The position numbers were made by a program, and so were the translations under genes. DNA of 64,000 bases from Saccharina japonica (taxonomy: Eukaryota; Sar; Phaeophyceae; Laminariales; Laminariaceae). Under the pieces are notes generated by a model, which saw only the letters and a list, made by a program, of their open reading frames with translations, was not told the origin of the DNA and made no database searches. The stretch lies in contig MEHQ01004020.1 of the NCBI GenBank assembly GCA_008828725.1, positions 67,001 to 131,000 of the forward strand, written 5' to 3'. Position 1 is the first letter of the stretch; each line of letters starts with the position of its first letter. Shown here in pieces: positions 24,946 through 38,300 of the stretch.

Positions 24946-26360
24946 CGACGTAAAAACGGAATTCCGACGATTTTCGGTTGCGCAGCCCCGTCTTTAAAAA
25001 AACGTTTCATCCAAATAACGGTATACCTCTTCCTCTATCGTAGCACACGTCACCAGGTACTTTCGTATGGTTTCAATTTGTCATTTCGACCTACAGGTCC
25101 GACAGAGAAACGCCTCCAGCGGGGTTCCTCCGATCAGTCAGCAAAAGCCGCAACGCTGATCGCTGTTAGTTGACCGTGCAAGGATTAGCGAGCGTCCGGC
25201 AACCAACCCTTGGGGGAAAAGGGCAAGACTTCCCCGCGCCTTGTCCCCGTGATGAACAAAAACAAACGCACTGCTGCTGGAGAGACTCTTCTCTACGACC
25301 GTTCATAGGAGTACTCTTTTGCTGCACAGAACCACCGTACGGTACCAACTTAGGTGTGTGGAATGATTTATGATCCGGGGATGGGAAGTTATTCTCCCCA
25401 GGTGCGGCGGTTCCCCACGAGTCCCGGTCAATATAATATCAGCTAGTGGGGTTGGGGTTTCCACACCGTGCGCGGGGCGGTACGACCCGGGGGGGCATCG
25501 CTACAAGAGTGCTGCTGAAGGGTGAAGGGGAGGAGCCTTGTGTTGTTATATCCCGTATACGCCTACCGTAGCACGCGTTAGGGTCCGCCTTGCAAGGCAG
25601 GCAGGTGCCTTATACGGCGCCACCATGATGACGACCATGATCAGTACGAACTTCATTTCCGTGAAATCAAAAGCCAACCGACACGAAAAAAAAACAGGCG
25701 AAAAACGTCTCGTTGGAAGATAAAAGTAAGCACAAAAATACTATTAATACGTGCACCACCGCGCACTAGGTAAGGAAACGGCACTACGGTACGTGCGGAC
25801 TGTGATTTATCATCTCTCATCTCTCATCCCTCATCACCTGCAATCCAAATCATGCTACAGTAGCATGATATTCGTGCTGTACTACGCGCACCTCAAGGCA
25901 TTGGAGCTCCAGCCCCGCCACCGGTGTAGGTTGTACGCCGCGCTTAGGTGCATAATTTCCGCGTTCTACTATAATAGCATACACCAGCACAATCCCAGGC
26001 ACTTCGACTACTTAATACCTGGTAGTTAGATAAATAGCGAAGTCGCGTATTGAAAACCTATGCGGCTGTATCCTGCTCCAACAAAAGAACACGGGAACAA
26101 CACTTTGCGGTTCGCCTAAATAAAGAGCTCGTGGCCGAAGCTACAGTAGGAACATGGAATAATGGAGTAACAGAGGCCGCGACCCCGCCCCCGCTCCCCC
26201 CCCACCATGCCCGACAAGACCAAGACGCGAACGCTCCTGCTCGCAAACCCATTTGACAAGCACTAGTACAGCAAAGGGGGTCGAAACAGGACGATCACTA
26301 TATCCACCGTGCCCCCCACCCCCCCGTGGTGCGGACAGCGCGCTGTAGCGTTTGTATGTG

Positions 26361-26393
26361 CCATCATCACCATCATCATCATCATCATCATCA
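26361..26393 (-). other. POL5: Run of in-frame TGA stops ending POL5
   Basis: The POL5 stop TGA (26393-26391) begins a TGA microsatellite in the same frame, giving eight consecutive TGA codons down to 26370, and two more after one TGG. The repeat may have expanded at the stop. Confidence 0.85.
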
Positions 26394-29300
26394 TCCTTCC
26401 TGGTCGTCTTTGCTTTCCCTCCTCCTCTTTTTCTTCTTGCTGCTGCTCTTCGGCGCCACCTGCTCCGCGTCCCCGTCCCCCCCCTCCCCTCGACCGGCCG
26501 GCGCGGTACTGTCAGCCGCGACCGGGACGTCATCCACCGCCGCCGCCGCCTTCCGCTTGGCCTTAGGCGAAGACTTGTCCTTAGCCTTCTTTTTCTTTTT
26601 CTGGCCCTCCGCTTCCTCCACAGCCCCGAACACATCGAGGCCTTGCGCGACTTCGCCGCACAGCAGCTGCATCGGGAGGCTGGCGCTAGCCTCTCCTACC
26701 GCCTCCAGAGCCGTCCTGAGTGCCTGCGCCTCCGAGGTCAACCCTGCGAGAGAGCCGACGCCCTCGTCCGCTTGGATGGTGTGCGTCAGACAGCCGAGCA
26801 GCGGCTTCAAGCGCTTGGCCTTGAGCATGGTCAGGGAGGACGAGGGGGTGTTGTTGGCTTTTTTCGGTTGGTTTTTCTTGGTAGGGGTGTCCGTAGGCTT
26901 GGCCTCGGTTTTTGGTGCCCCTGCCCCTCCCCCCGCCTCCTCCGTTGCTCCCGCTTCTTTCGCTGATGCCGTTGCCTTTGCTGCTGCTGCTGCCGCCGCC
27001 GCTGCTGTGGCTGCCCCCGCGGCCGTAGTAGAGAGGACATCTCCGAGGGCCTTGAAGATGGCCGGACAGTGCGCGAGAAGGGCCTTTCGTGACGACGGCT
27101 CCATTGACGCTCGCCTGAGGTACATCACGCGACACACACACATAACCGGGAGGCACGAGAGGAGGCAACAACGATGTTGGTGATACGTTTATATTTCGTG
27201 GGTGCACAACGACGGGAGGGAACACTTACGAGTATGTGGTTTGAGATAAGTTTGTACTCATGGGTGCATGCAGGATGGCGTGAAAACGAAATCGGTAGGA
27301 GAGAGTGGGGGCGAGCTCTACTGGAAACCCCGTGGTAAGGCGGGAGGGGGGGGGTACTTAATGTTCATGAATGGCCGTCGTCGTATGACCATAGACCCTC
27401 GCAGGCGGGGGTACTCATGTCGCGCACGGCCGTAGTCTTATGACCATAGACCCTCGCATCCCTACAATGCCGGGACGGAGCACGTTGGGTTTTCACCACC
27501 AGGCAGACATTGCTAGCACCGAGCGCGAAGCGCCGTGAGGTGTTGGGCGAGTCGGGGGGGGGGGGGGGGGGGCGTGCTCATCTGATACTTGCCTTAGACA
27601 TTTGATCATTGACCACTATTCGCTTTCGAGACGGAGCACCGACCCCACTCCTAATAGAGACCCCTCCAACATTTGGGCGCTCATTTGCTGTTTTCCATAT
27701 TATACACAGATTTGCGGTGCTGCTTTTTCAGTCCAAACCTCACGCGACGCGTACCTCTGAAGGACGCCTGGCAGCAGGCGGTAGGCTCCGACCACCCACC
27801 CCCTTAGAACAAGCACGGTACCAACCTATCGCCGCCACAAAAACCTCTACAAACCAAAATTTGAGTACCATCGTCATGCCTTGCATAACGTATAGGGTGT
27901 ACCAGGTATGTACCAGGTAACAGGCAAGATAACACACTTCCTGGGCATGCAATGAACTGAACCGATGTCCTCCAGACCAGAACAAGGGAGGAGTAACAAC
28001 ATAAAAAACAAGGTTGGTGGTTACGGAAATGTCTTGTCGACATGTCTCCGTAGACGCATGCATCGCTCGGCATTATTAGCTTTTGCACTCTCCGCGCTGC
28101 TTGGACAAGATCAGCTTCAAAATCCGCTCAAGTGGGTGTGTTACCGGTATGTACAAGATGTGTTTTCTTGTTTGTTACACGGTACAAAGGCCCAAATACC
28201 CGGGGGAATAAACACGTAGTTGTCGTCAAAACCCCATCTTAAGCGCACCTCTGAGGGAGGCTTGGTTACACAATAACTTGCAACCGTCCACACCTCGAAC
28301 ATATCATGATCTATTTGTCTACAGTAGATAAATCTAGCTCATCTAGATCATCATCAGGATATCACCTGCCGTTGTGAGAGACTGTGCAAGGACCTGAATA
28401 GTACAGCTCCCACCCGGCAAAATGAGCTAAACCATACAACACCTTAAAAATAACTGCTTCGAAATATCTACATCATGAAGCGGGAATCGATGATCTATCT
28501 GATCTATCTGATCTATCTTATCTATCTATCTGTAGATGATATGTCCGAGACGTGCAACCTTTATTCCCGAAAACAAACACACGACATTCTCAGTTAAAAC
28601 CCTATGCGACTCGCACCTTTGAAGGGAGCCCGAGAGCAGGCGGAAGGCCTCGGTCCTGAGGAAGTCGCTCGCCGCCGCTCCGGCGGCAGCGTCGACCAGC
28701 ACCGGCACCAGAACGTCCGGGAAACGGCGCATGACCTCTCCCACCTGGCATAGGCGATACAAGGACGATAGGAGTAGCAAGGATAGCGTTGTTGCGCGTG
28801 ATAGGGGAAACAAGAGCGAGAACAAAAATGGCCGGAAAAGTAACATAATATCATATCATATCCATAGCATATAATATCACATCACACCACATCATCATCG
28901 TCATATCATATCATACCATAGCATACCATGTCTCATCTTATAGAATGATATCACATGCCATCATATCATATCAGATGATACACATTTATCGTATCACATC
29001 ACACCATATCACATCATCATGTCATATCATACCACAGCATACCATATCACATCTTATAGCATATCATATCACATGACATAATATCATATCATATACGTAT
29101 CATATCACATCATATCACATCACATCACATCATGTCATACCATACAATATGATATAAAATCACAGCGTATCATATAATATAATATCATAGCATACCATAT
29201 CATACTGTATCATATCGCATCACACCATGCACCTCCGGACAACAACAACAAAGACAAGCGCGGAACTACAGCAGAGCAGGCGGCGCACGAACCTGAGATG

Positions 29301-32300
29301 CGGTCAAGCCCCCCCCGCGCTTTTTCCCGAAGTAGTCTCCCACCGCCGCAGCGAGCGCCTTCAACGCCCCATCAAGCGCCTCCACCCCCTTCCCCCCGCC
29401 TCCCTTCCCCTTGCCGCTAGAGGGGCGACCCTTGAGCGACCTAAGGCAGCACAGGGCCCCCTCCAGCGCCAGCGAGGCGAGAGGGGCATCCTTTTCCCAG
29501 GTTTTGCAGAGGCCCATGAGCTGGGAGAACGACTCGGCCGTTTGAGTTGGGAAGTCTTCGGCACCGTCCCCTGTTTTGTCCGCCTCGTCGTCGAGCCTGG
29601 GCTTGCACTTGCACAGACGCAGGGTGAAGAGCGCCTGTCATTTCGGAAGGAGGAAGAAATTTGACCGTTCGGGGTGCGATTAGACGCGGTATGGTGGTGT
29701 TTTGCGACTTGGCCCCAGTTGGGACAGCATACTGGTTGATTTGACAGTCCACAATATTTGTTCATTACAATAAAATGGTTGACGGTCCCCACTAACTTTT
29801 CATTACAGCATGATGGTTCACCTACCGTACGCACCAACTCTTTGAAATACAACACACAATGGTCGACAGTACTGCATAACCAATTTTTCATGACAACACA
29901 ATGGTCTGGTCGACACAGTAGTCCACATTCATTAACAGTTACAAGAGAATGGGTGACAGTCCACACTAACTCCTCAATACAAGCTAGTGGTTGATTGGCA
30001 GTCCACACTATTAATAGTATTAATAACTCTTTATTCCAGCACAATAGTTGACGGTTGACAGCACACGACATTTTTTTAATACATCATAATGATTGGGAGT
30101 CAACACTATTAATAACTCTTCATAACATAAAAATCAAAGATGTCGGCAGACAAGACTTTCAACCCTTGACAGACAGCAACTTTTTTGCCTTGACATGCCT
30201 TGACTGACACCAAACTACTAGGTTTTAGTGTGGAACACTTCGGCCCTACACCCTTGACAGCGCATGCTTTGCCTTGCTTGACGTGTCTCTTATTAATGAT
30301 ATATTTTATCAAAATTGATTGGCGGCCCACACTACGTATCATTAACTCTTCACTACAACACAATGGTTGGCAGTCCACACTAACTCTTTATTACACACAT
30401 TAATGCCGAGCCCTTCCGAGAAATTATCAGGCGGTCGTGTTTACTTACAGCAGTAAGGTTTTAGGGTTTCAAACTGCATACACGTTTCGGGGGGGACAAA
30501 AAAAAACTACTTCGAAATAGAATACACTCATTTTTACAGTGGAAAAAAAGGGTTCAACGTCGGGTACAAGTCAACCATTGTGTCGAAGCTATCTGTACTA
30601 CTGTATGTAGCGCTGTAGCGTGTACAGCCCTCTTGAGTCGAGGGGAGGGTAGCTCCTGGCTGTTATTAGCACATTCACATTTTGCACTTGCCGCCGTGTT
30701 TTATTTTCTTCGTATATACAAGTACGTCTATACGCAGCTTTCATTGTTTAGCGGTGGACACGCGAGGCGATCGCTGGAGTTTTTCGCGGGTATTCGTACA
30801 TAACAGTTTTCAGTTTCAAGCTCCGGGGCTGAGGCGAACACGAAAGAGGAAAGAAAACGGTGCCTCGTTCGTTATATCCTTCATCTGCTCGAACGCGAGC
30901 GTCTACCCTCTGCCTTCACGAGGAAGAGCGTCGCATTCAAAGGGACACACAACAAACCCGACGAATGTTTAATTTAATTATGTCTCCCCATTCTAGTTCT
31001 AATAATGCGAGGCCTGTTCGTCCTAAACAGCCGTACCTGGTATATTGCAAGCCCGCAGGAGTTTGAGTATCACTCACCATGGTGTCTGCCTGCCTGTCTG
31101 CGCGTGTCGAATATATCGCATGCCGGTATAGCAATCGGCTCGAAAGGAGCCCCTATTTTTTGTGATCATGTGTATTAGAAACTCGCCTTCGCTCGAAAGA
31201 AGGCCTCCCTACTTCCCCGTGTTACAGGTTACATTATCTCTCATCAAGAGCATTGGGTTTTCCCTATAAGGAGGCGCTTTTAGCGATGGTAGGGAGTAGG
31301 GAGGCCTCTGTCCCCCGCCTATTGCATACCAGGTACCTGGTATATATGGACATTTAAAGGCATTTTTTCACCTGAAGTCGCTTGCTGAGGGCAGAAGCTT
31401 CGCCGCCACTGCGGGTTCCCACCCTCGCGCTCCCCTCGAGCTTCTTGATGGCATTCAGCACCGGCAGGAGGGCACCCAGGAGGTACCGCGAGTCCTGTCG
31501 GCGCGAGCATACTACCTGAACCCGGGGGAAAGGGGGGGGGCGGGGGGGGGGGGGTACTCATTTGTTGTTTGCCTTAGTCATGTGACCATTGACCACGCAT
31601 CCTTTTCGAGACGGAGAAGGCGGGGTGGGGGGTGTACTCCTGTCATACACGGCCGTAGTCGGCATGGGGGGGGGGGGGTCGGTGTTGGGATGCTGTTGCT
31701 CTGGGTGCCGTTTCGCCTCTAACAACCCATTTATATAGATGTAAATTCTCTATGATAGTGTTGGGAGGCTCTTACCTCCAACAACCGAATTCTATACTTA
31801 ATCTCATACGATAGTGGTGGGAGAATTCAGCTCCCAAACGCCCATTCTCATACTTCATTCCACACGATAAGGTGGGAGACCGCCACCTCCAAAACTACAA
31901 TTATCTACCCAACCCCATATAACAGTGGTGGGAGGCTCTCACCTCTAACGCTCCATTGCAAAACATACTATTGTATGTATGAGAGTGGTGGGAGACTCTC
32001 ATATCCAACGACCCATTACCATACTTAACCCATTAAGAACTGAAAAACATATACCACACTAATTCCAAGCAGTTTTCCCCCAAATACGTGGGACCAGTTC
32101 TTAAGGGGTTAATCCCAGACTTTTTATGATGTGGTGGGATGGAGGTTCTCACCTCCAAGAGGTCCAAGGCGCGAAGACGGATCTGATATCCTTGCCGTTG
32201 GGCTTCGAGCGTGCCCTTCTTTCGCCCCGACTTTTTCAGGCCCAGGAGGGCTCCCAGGGCCGCATCCGCCCCCGCATGGTGCTGCAAACCCTCGTCGTCT

Positions 32301-35300
32301 GACCCGTCGTTTCCGCGCAAGAGTTCCTCGAGGTCGGATGGGTCCAACTTGACCTGCGGGACAGCATCGCAAAGATCGGACGGGTAAATTGGATCTTTCG
32401 CGCACGACAAAAACCGCACTGCGGTCTTGTTGAGCGTTTCTTGCTGTATGGTATTTCCTTGGTGTATGAAACCAGGCACGATTATTATACTACTCTGTAG
32501 TAACAAGGACGCTTACGATAACATGAACGAGTATCTGAAGAAAAAAAAAACGTATCTGTGGGATGGAAAGTTTCTTCAAAATTCATCTAAGAACGAGTAC
32601 TACACCATGTGCGGTTGTATATCATGAACGATTACGATACCACCAGCGTACATGAGATCAATAACGAGCAGTATTCCATGGGTGATTATGACTATACCAG
32701 GTATATCATGGGCGGTTGTGATACCATAAACGAAGACAATACAACCATCGAATATGTTACCGAGAGTCGCCAAGAGCAGCCAGCTTCCCCGCAACAGACT
32801 TACCTCCTCCTCTTCCTCCTCCTCCTCCTCATCGTCGCTGCTTTCCTCGCTCTTGACCGAAGCACCACCATCGCCGCCAGCATCCTCTTCCTCCTCCTCC
32901 TCGTCCTCCTCCTCAGAAGACGAGTCATCACCGCCTACACGCAGCGACAGGTCATACAGGCGACATGTCACACATGACATCACAGCACAACGCATTACAT
33001 AACATAACATCACCTCACATATGCACAGCACAACATCACATCACGCAACACCACCTCACATAATATGACTTCACACGGCATGGCAGCATATCGGAGACAA
33101 GGAGAAGAGGGTGCCATATCTAGTGACAGCGGGAGTTCCGCAAACGGCATGCGCGTGCCGACGAAAAACAAAACTGCCCCAAAACTCAAATTAGGGCATA
33201 CGAGAACACTACTACTGCTGCTGCTGCTACTGCTGATGCTGCTACTACCACTACTGATACGGAGGGCCATAGTAAATAGGACCAAATCTTGTTAGTAAAA
33301 ACAGGGAAATATATAGGTTTCTGTATGTACCGTAGGTCCTATTTACTAGTGTTTACTATGGCCCCACGTAATATTAATACTATTACTACTACTATTACAA
33401 GTACGCTCGAAACCTCAAGTGTGAGTGCCCCATTCTGTCTACGAGTGCTGTCTGCCGGTACTGTATACTTTCTGTCTTACTTGATTTGTTTACACCTAAA
33501 AGGGTGTTTTGCTTCTATCGCCTGACTCAACGGCCTTGCCGGTGCCGGCTCTAAAACGGCTGCCTTTGAGAATCGTCGATGGCTTACCGGGGTATCAGGT
33601 GTAACTACAGATAACAAAAAACAGGTACTCCTATCGTGTGCCATAACTACATCCAAACACCATAGGGCATCATGTAGTACACCAGGTATGACCTATCATA
33701 TACCGCACCTGGTATAATATACCTGGTACGTAACAGCTACCCCGGTACCAGGTATCACATTATATATCACATAAGGGAGCTTGAACTTCTATGTATCAGA
33801 TATCAGCTATGTTGCGAAAGCCCTCGGAGCAACTAAAACGACGGCACTCAAGCATATACCCGTAGGCGAGACGATCACCCCTTGGCAGGCGTCATCTCGA
33901 TTCGATCGGGACAAGGCCCACCGCCCACCGCCCTGTCCCCCTCACTGACAGGCATCACTGACCGGCATCACTGACAGGCGTCCCTCGCGCTTCGTACGGA
34001 GGCGTCGCCTAGCCTCGAAACACTCGTTTAGTGATATATCACCACAGTAAATGACACGTGCTATATACGATAATCATAGGTGCACCTCACTAACACTACT
34101 ATTATTACAGCATATCTACACGAATAGTAAGCCAACCGAGGACTGACTTGAAGAAAAAAAGCACGTGAAAAATACAACGGGGCGGCTTATTCATAGGTAA
34201 ACAACGAATAGCACGTAAAACACATGTGGCGTTCTGACGAGAAGGCACGCCTTATAAGGCATATGCCTTATTCGTTACTTCCTCAGTTAACCCCTTAAGA
34301 ACTGGTCCCACATACTTGGCGACAAACTTTGGAATTAGTGTGGGATGTTTTTTTCAGTTCTGAATGGGTTAAGGGGGGTATACTAAAAATCAGTCAGAAA
34401 CGTTTTGGAAAAAAAACTACCCCTGCCGTACTCCTAGCACATTTTTTTTTTATCGCTTACCTTCGGGGACGTTTCCGTCCTCCTCCCCGCAGACCGCCTC
34501 CAGAAGGGTTTCCAGAGCGGACTTTGTCAGCGGGTGGGCGCCGCACACCATGCCCCACACGCGCCTTCGCCACGAACGAAGTGACGGGGGGGGGGAAACG
34601 ACGGAACGAAAAGACGGAACGAATTCACCAAAATCCCCGAAAAAAACCCGGAACAAGAGTAAAAAACGAAATCACGAACAGTATCACGGAACAAAAAAAC
34701 AACCAAAGAACCGCACGAAGAAATCCCGAAACGAAATTTGCGGAACAAAACCACGAATAAGACCACCGGGACAAAAGCGCGGAACAAGATCCCGAAAACA
34801 AAATGACGGAACGAAATAGCGGAAATACCAATTAAGGAACAAAATCACGGACCGGAAATCGCAGAATATACCAAACAACCGAGAGAGCGGGAAGGCGAGA
34901 AAATGGAGGGAACTTGAAAAAAAAAAAAAAAAAAGAGAGAAGGTGGAATAGAGCAGGCGACAGCACTCGAGAAACTGGGAGCTGAAAAAATGGCTCGATC
35001 TTTACGTACTGAAAAATAAAAATGTAACGACAAAGTGAAATCGAAAAACATGGAAATGAGAGTGAAAAATAATGAAACAGTACATTGCAAAAAGCAAAAA
35101 AAAAACATGTACTCGTACTATTTACTAATGAAACAATACCTGGCAAAGGAAAAGGAGGTTGGAAAAAAAAACGAGAAAAGGAAGGAAAACCAGGAATTAG
35201 ACTCTTGCACGAAACATAAGAAAACCACGTTTTTCGACTGAAAATAATGTAGAAAACGCCCTGCCTGGCGAGCTCCGCCAACCAACTGCAGTGCACAGGG

Positions 35301-38300
35301 TACATACGACCCTGAAGCACTCTATATTCACAAATAGACACACGCTCCCTGAGTTATACAGCCTCAGATTGTGTCCCCCTCATAAAAACCCGTACGTACG
35401 CGCGATCGAAGTATCACACTCAGCTTGCTAAGATGAGTTTCGACGAAATCTTCGATCTCACAGCTGCTGTTTTTTTTTTTTTAAAATAATTATAGCACAA
35501 CCGACGAAGTTTTTTTTTCCGGCGAAGCTCTAAGGGCCCTCACCTGGCTGTGTCGCGGAGTCCTCTGACGGAGTGGGTCGACGGCTCTGCCACCACGGCG
35601 ACGAGCACATCGGCAAGCATCGACAGCGGGTCCGGGTCTGCCACGGCAAGGGGAGGACAAACGGGGAGCGGCGTGAGTCGGAAGACAGTCCCTATCACTT
35701 GGCAAGCTTTCCTAGAAAGCGCGCAAAAGGGTATATGTCGTAGCCCTCTCAAGACTGCATACTTCTACGGAACCCAACTTAAGCTTGCGTGTGTCTTGGG
35801 GCGCAGCGAGAGACTCAACAAACAAGAAACCGCGGGAAAAACGGAAAGCGCAATAAAAAAGTGCTGTACGTACGTGGTCTTTGTGTTGACGCGGTCGATC
35901 CCTGCTCTAGCCACGGGTCGCCCCGTGCCCAGGGTTTTCGGGTTGAGGCATGCATATGGAGGCATATGGAGGCATATGGAGGCATATGGAGGCATATGGA
36001 GGATAGCAATTTGTTGTTGGTTCGCTCATCGAAAAGCTCCTGCAAAAAGAAAGCTCCGGCGTATCGCCTATCTTGGTAGATTTTGTACAGTTAATATTAC
36101 ACTATTAATAGTATGTCGGTCGCTCCCGTGATCTAGTGGCACCCTCGAATGCTACTAAGAGTTGATTTCTGGGGTTCGAATCTCACGTGGGTTGGACTTT
36201 CACGTTTATTTGCAAAAAAAAAAAAAAAAACGGAACCAACTGCTGAGAGCGCCAATTAATAGTAGCGTGGGTAGGCACAATTCGATGCGAGTCGACGAGG
36301 GAAGGAAAGGCTGAAGTCTTCTCGCGATAAAAATGCAAGGCAAGAACCGTAGTGGGGGAGGAGGGAGAGGAGCCTACTTTGTGACCCCGGATCTGAGTTA
36401 CGACTAGGGAGGAGAGAGAAAGGAAGGGCGAAGATAATAAATAGGATGGAAAAAAAAAAAAAAAAAAAAAAAATTGCTTCGCACTTGCGAGAAATCCCCC
36501 TAAGCCCTGTTTGCACATCCCACAATAAAATGTCGAACTCCTCTGGATGAAACCCTGTCAATGGGAGTGTACATTCTGGGTGAAACACGCACGGCCGGCC
36601 AAAAGGCGACAGAGCACAGGACCCGCCTACCAGGCCATGCATGTGTGTTTTTACGTTTTTATGGTTTCAAGCTTTCCCTCTCACCGGTGCCATCCTCGTC
36701 CTCCTCGTCGTCGTTGAATTACTTACTCGTCATCGTCCCCTGTCCCAGAAATGCGACCGTAGGTTTCCACGAGGTCGGAGATGTGCTGGCAACGCTCTCC
36801 CCCGCGGTTGTCCCCCTTGGACCCTTCCAGCAAGTGCAGAGACACCATCAATAATATGCCGGCAAACGCTGACCCTAGCTTGTCACCGCTAGAACGGAAA
36901 GATTTATGCAGTCGAGAGGTTTGCGGAGGGACACACGAGTGGCCCAAGAGCGACCGGGAGCGTTCAGGGGGTTTCGATACCGTGGGTGGGATGACACACG
37001 CGCGCGCGGAGGCAGCGGGGGGGGTCGGCGGTACTGCCTGTTGTACATAGCGGCCTCTGTTTCGAGAGGAATTACCGGTTTGGATTAGTGAGGGAGGGGA
37101 TGCTGCAGATCCTCACTCTCCATAAAAAATCAAAAGAGGGAAGGATTGCCGTATCAAAATAACTGAGGTTGATACCGGTAACATAAAAGCAACACCTCGG
37201 CCAATGACAATACGTAGCCACGATAAATTGGCCAATCACAATAGTCATGTTCGTTCTAGCCAAACACGATAGTCTGACCAATCAAGATGCCCTGGCCAGT
37301 CACAATAGCCTACGAGCCAATCACAGTAGCTTGGCCAGTCACAAAAAGCCTGCGCAAGCACGATAACCTGACCAATCACCATACCCTGACCCGTCACCTA
37401 GCCAATGATGATGGCCTGGCCAATCACGACAGCTTCAACAATCCCTGGCCAATCACGACGCCCAGGCCAAGCACGATAGTTCTAGCCATAGCCTCCCCGC
37501 ACTCCACCAACTGAACCGTCATCCCTATACAACTTCTGTAATAACTGTACACTATGCTTGAGGGGGAAAAAAATCCTGGAATTTGCGTAGAATTTGTTTT
37601 GCAGCATACCTGGTACATACGTAGTAAAACAGTTAACCTCTACCCTGAAGCCTCTTCACCCTGTATACGCAGTATGTTACACCCTACTGTGGATCTGTAC
37701 GTACAGATACTTCGTATATATACATTTGAAGACAAAAACCATCAGCTGTGGGATCGAGGATTTTGTCGAGACTCATCTTTGCAACCTGCGTATATAAGGT
37801 ACTTCGATCGCGCGTTTCTACCTCACGAAGGAAATATTAACATATCCCTTATTGACTTATTCAGGGGATTTATGTCACACCTTGCCGTGCCAGCCCTGAT
37901 CCTCCCGACCACCCCCAGCGCCACAGAGCACGCCTCCCGCTCGTCCAAACCCACGGCGACGCCCTTCACGAACTTCCTNTACAGTACAGTACAGTACAGT
38001 ACAGTACAGTACAGTACAGTACAGTACAGTACAGTACAGTACAGTACAGTACAGTACAGTACAGTACAGTACAGTACAGTACAGTACAGTACAGTACAGT
38101 ACAGTACAGTACAGTACAGTACAGTACAGTACAGTACAGTACAGTACAGTACAGTACAGTACAGTACAGTACAGTACAGTACAGTACAGTACAGTACAGT
38201 ACAGTACAGTACAGTACAGTACAGTACAGTACAGTACAGTACAGTACAGTACAGTACAGTACAGTACAGTACAGTACAGTACAGTACAGTACAGTACAGT

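Larger units (their letters stand above)
22966..26390. other. Convergent intergenic region
   Basis: The space between the PLGG1 stop and the POL5 stop. No conserved coding region is seen on either strand. It should hold both 3' UTRs. It contains a diverged copy of the last PLGG1 exon (23617-23697), an element B module (23970-24035), a three-unit 22-bp repeat (24874-24945), and a 92-codon plus-strand frame at 25751-26029 that I do not believe is a gene. Confidence 0.7.

Noticed and set aside
25751-26029. 92-codon frame between PLGG1 and POL5
   Set aside because: No domain, no supporting splice structure, ordinary composition. Likely chance.
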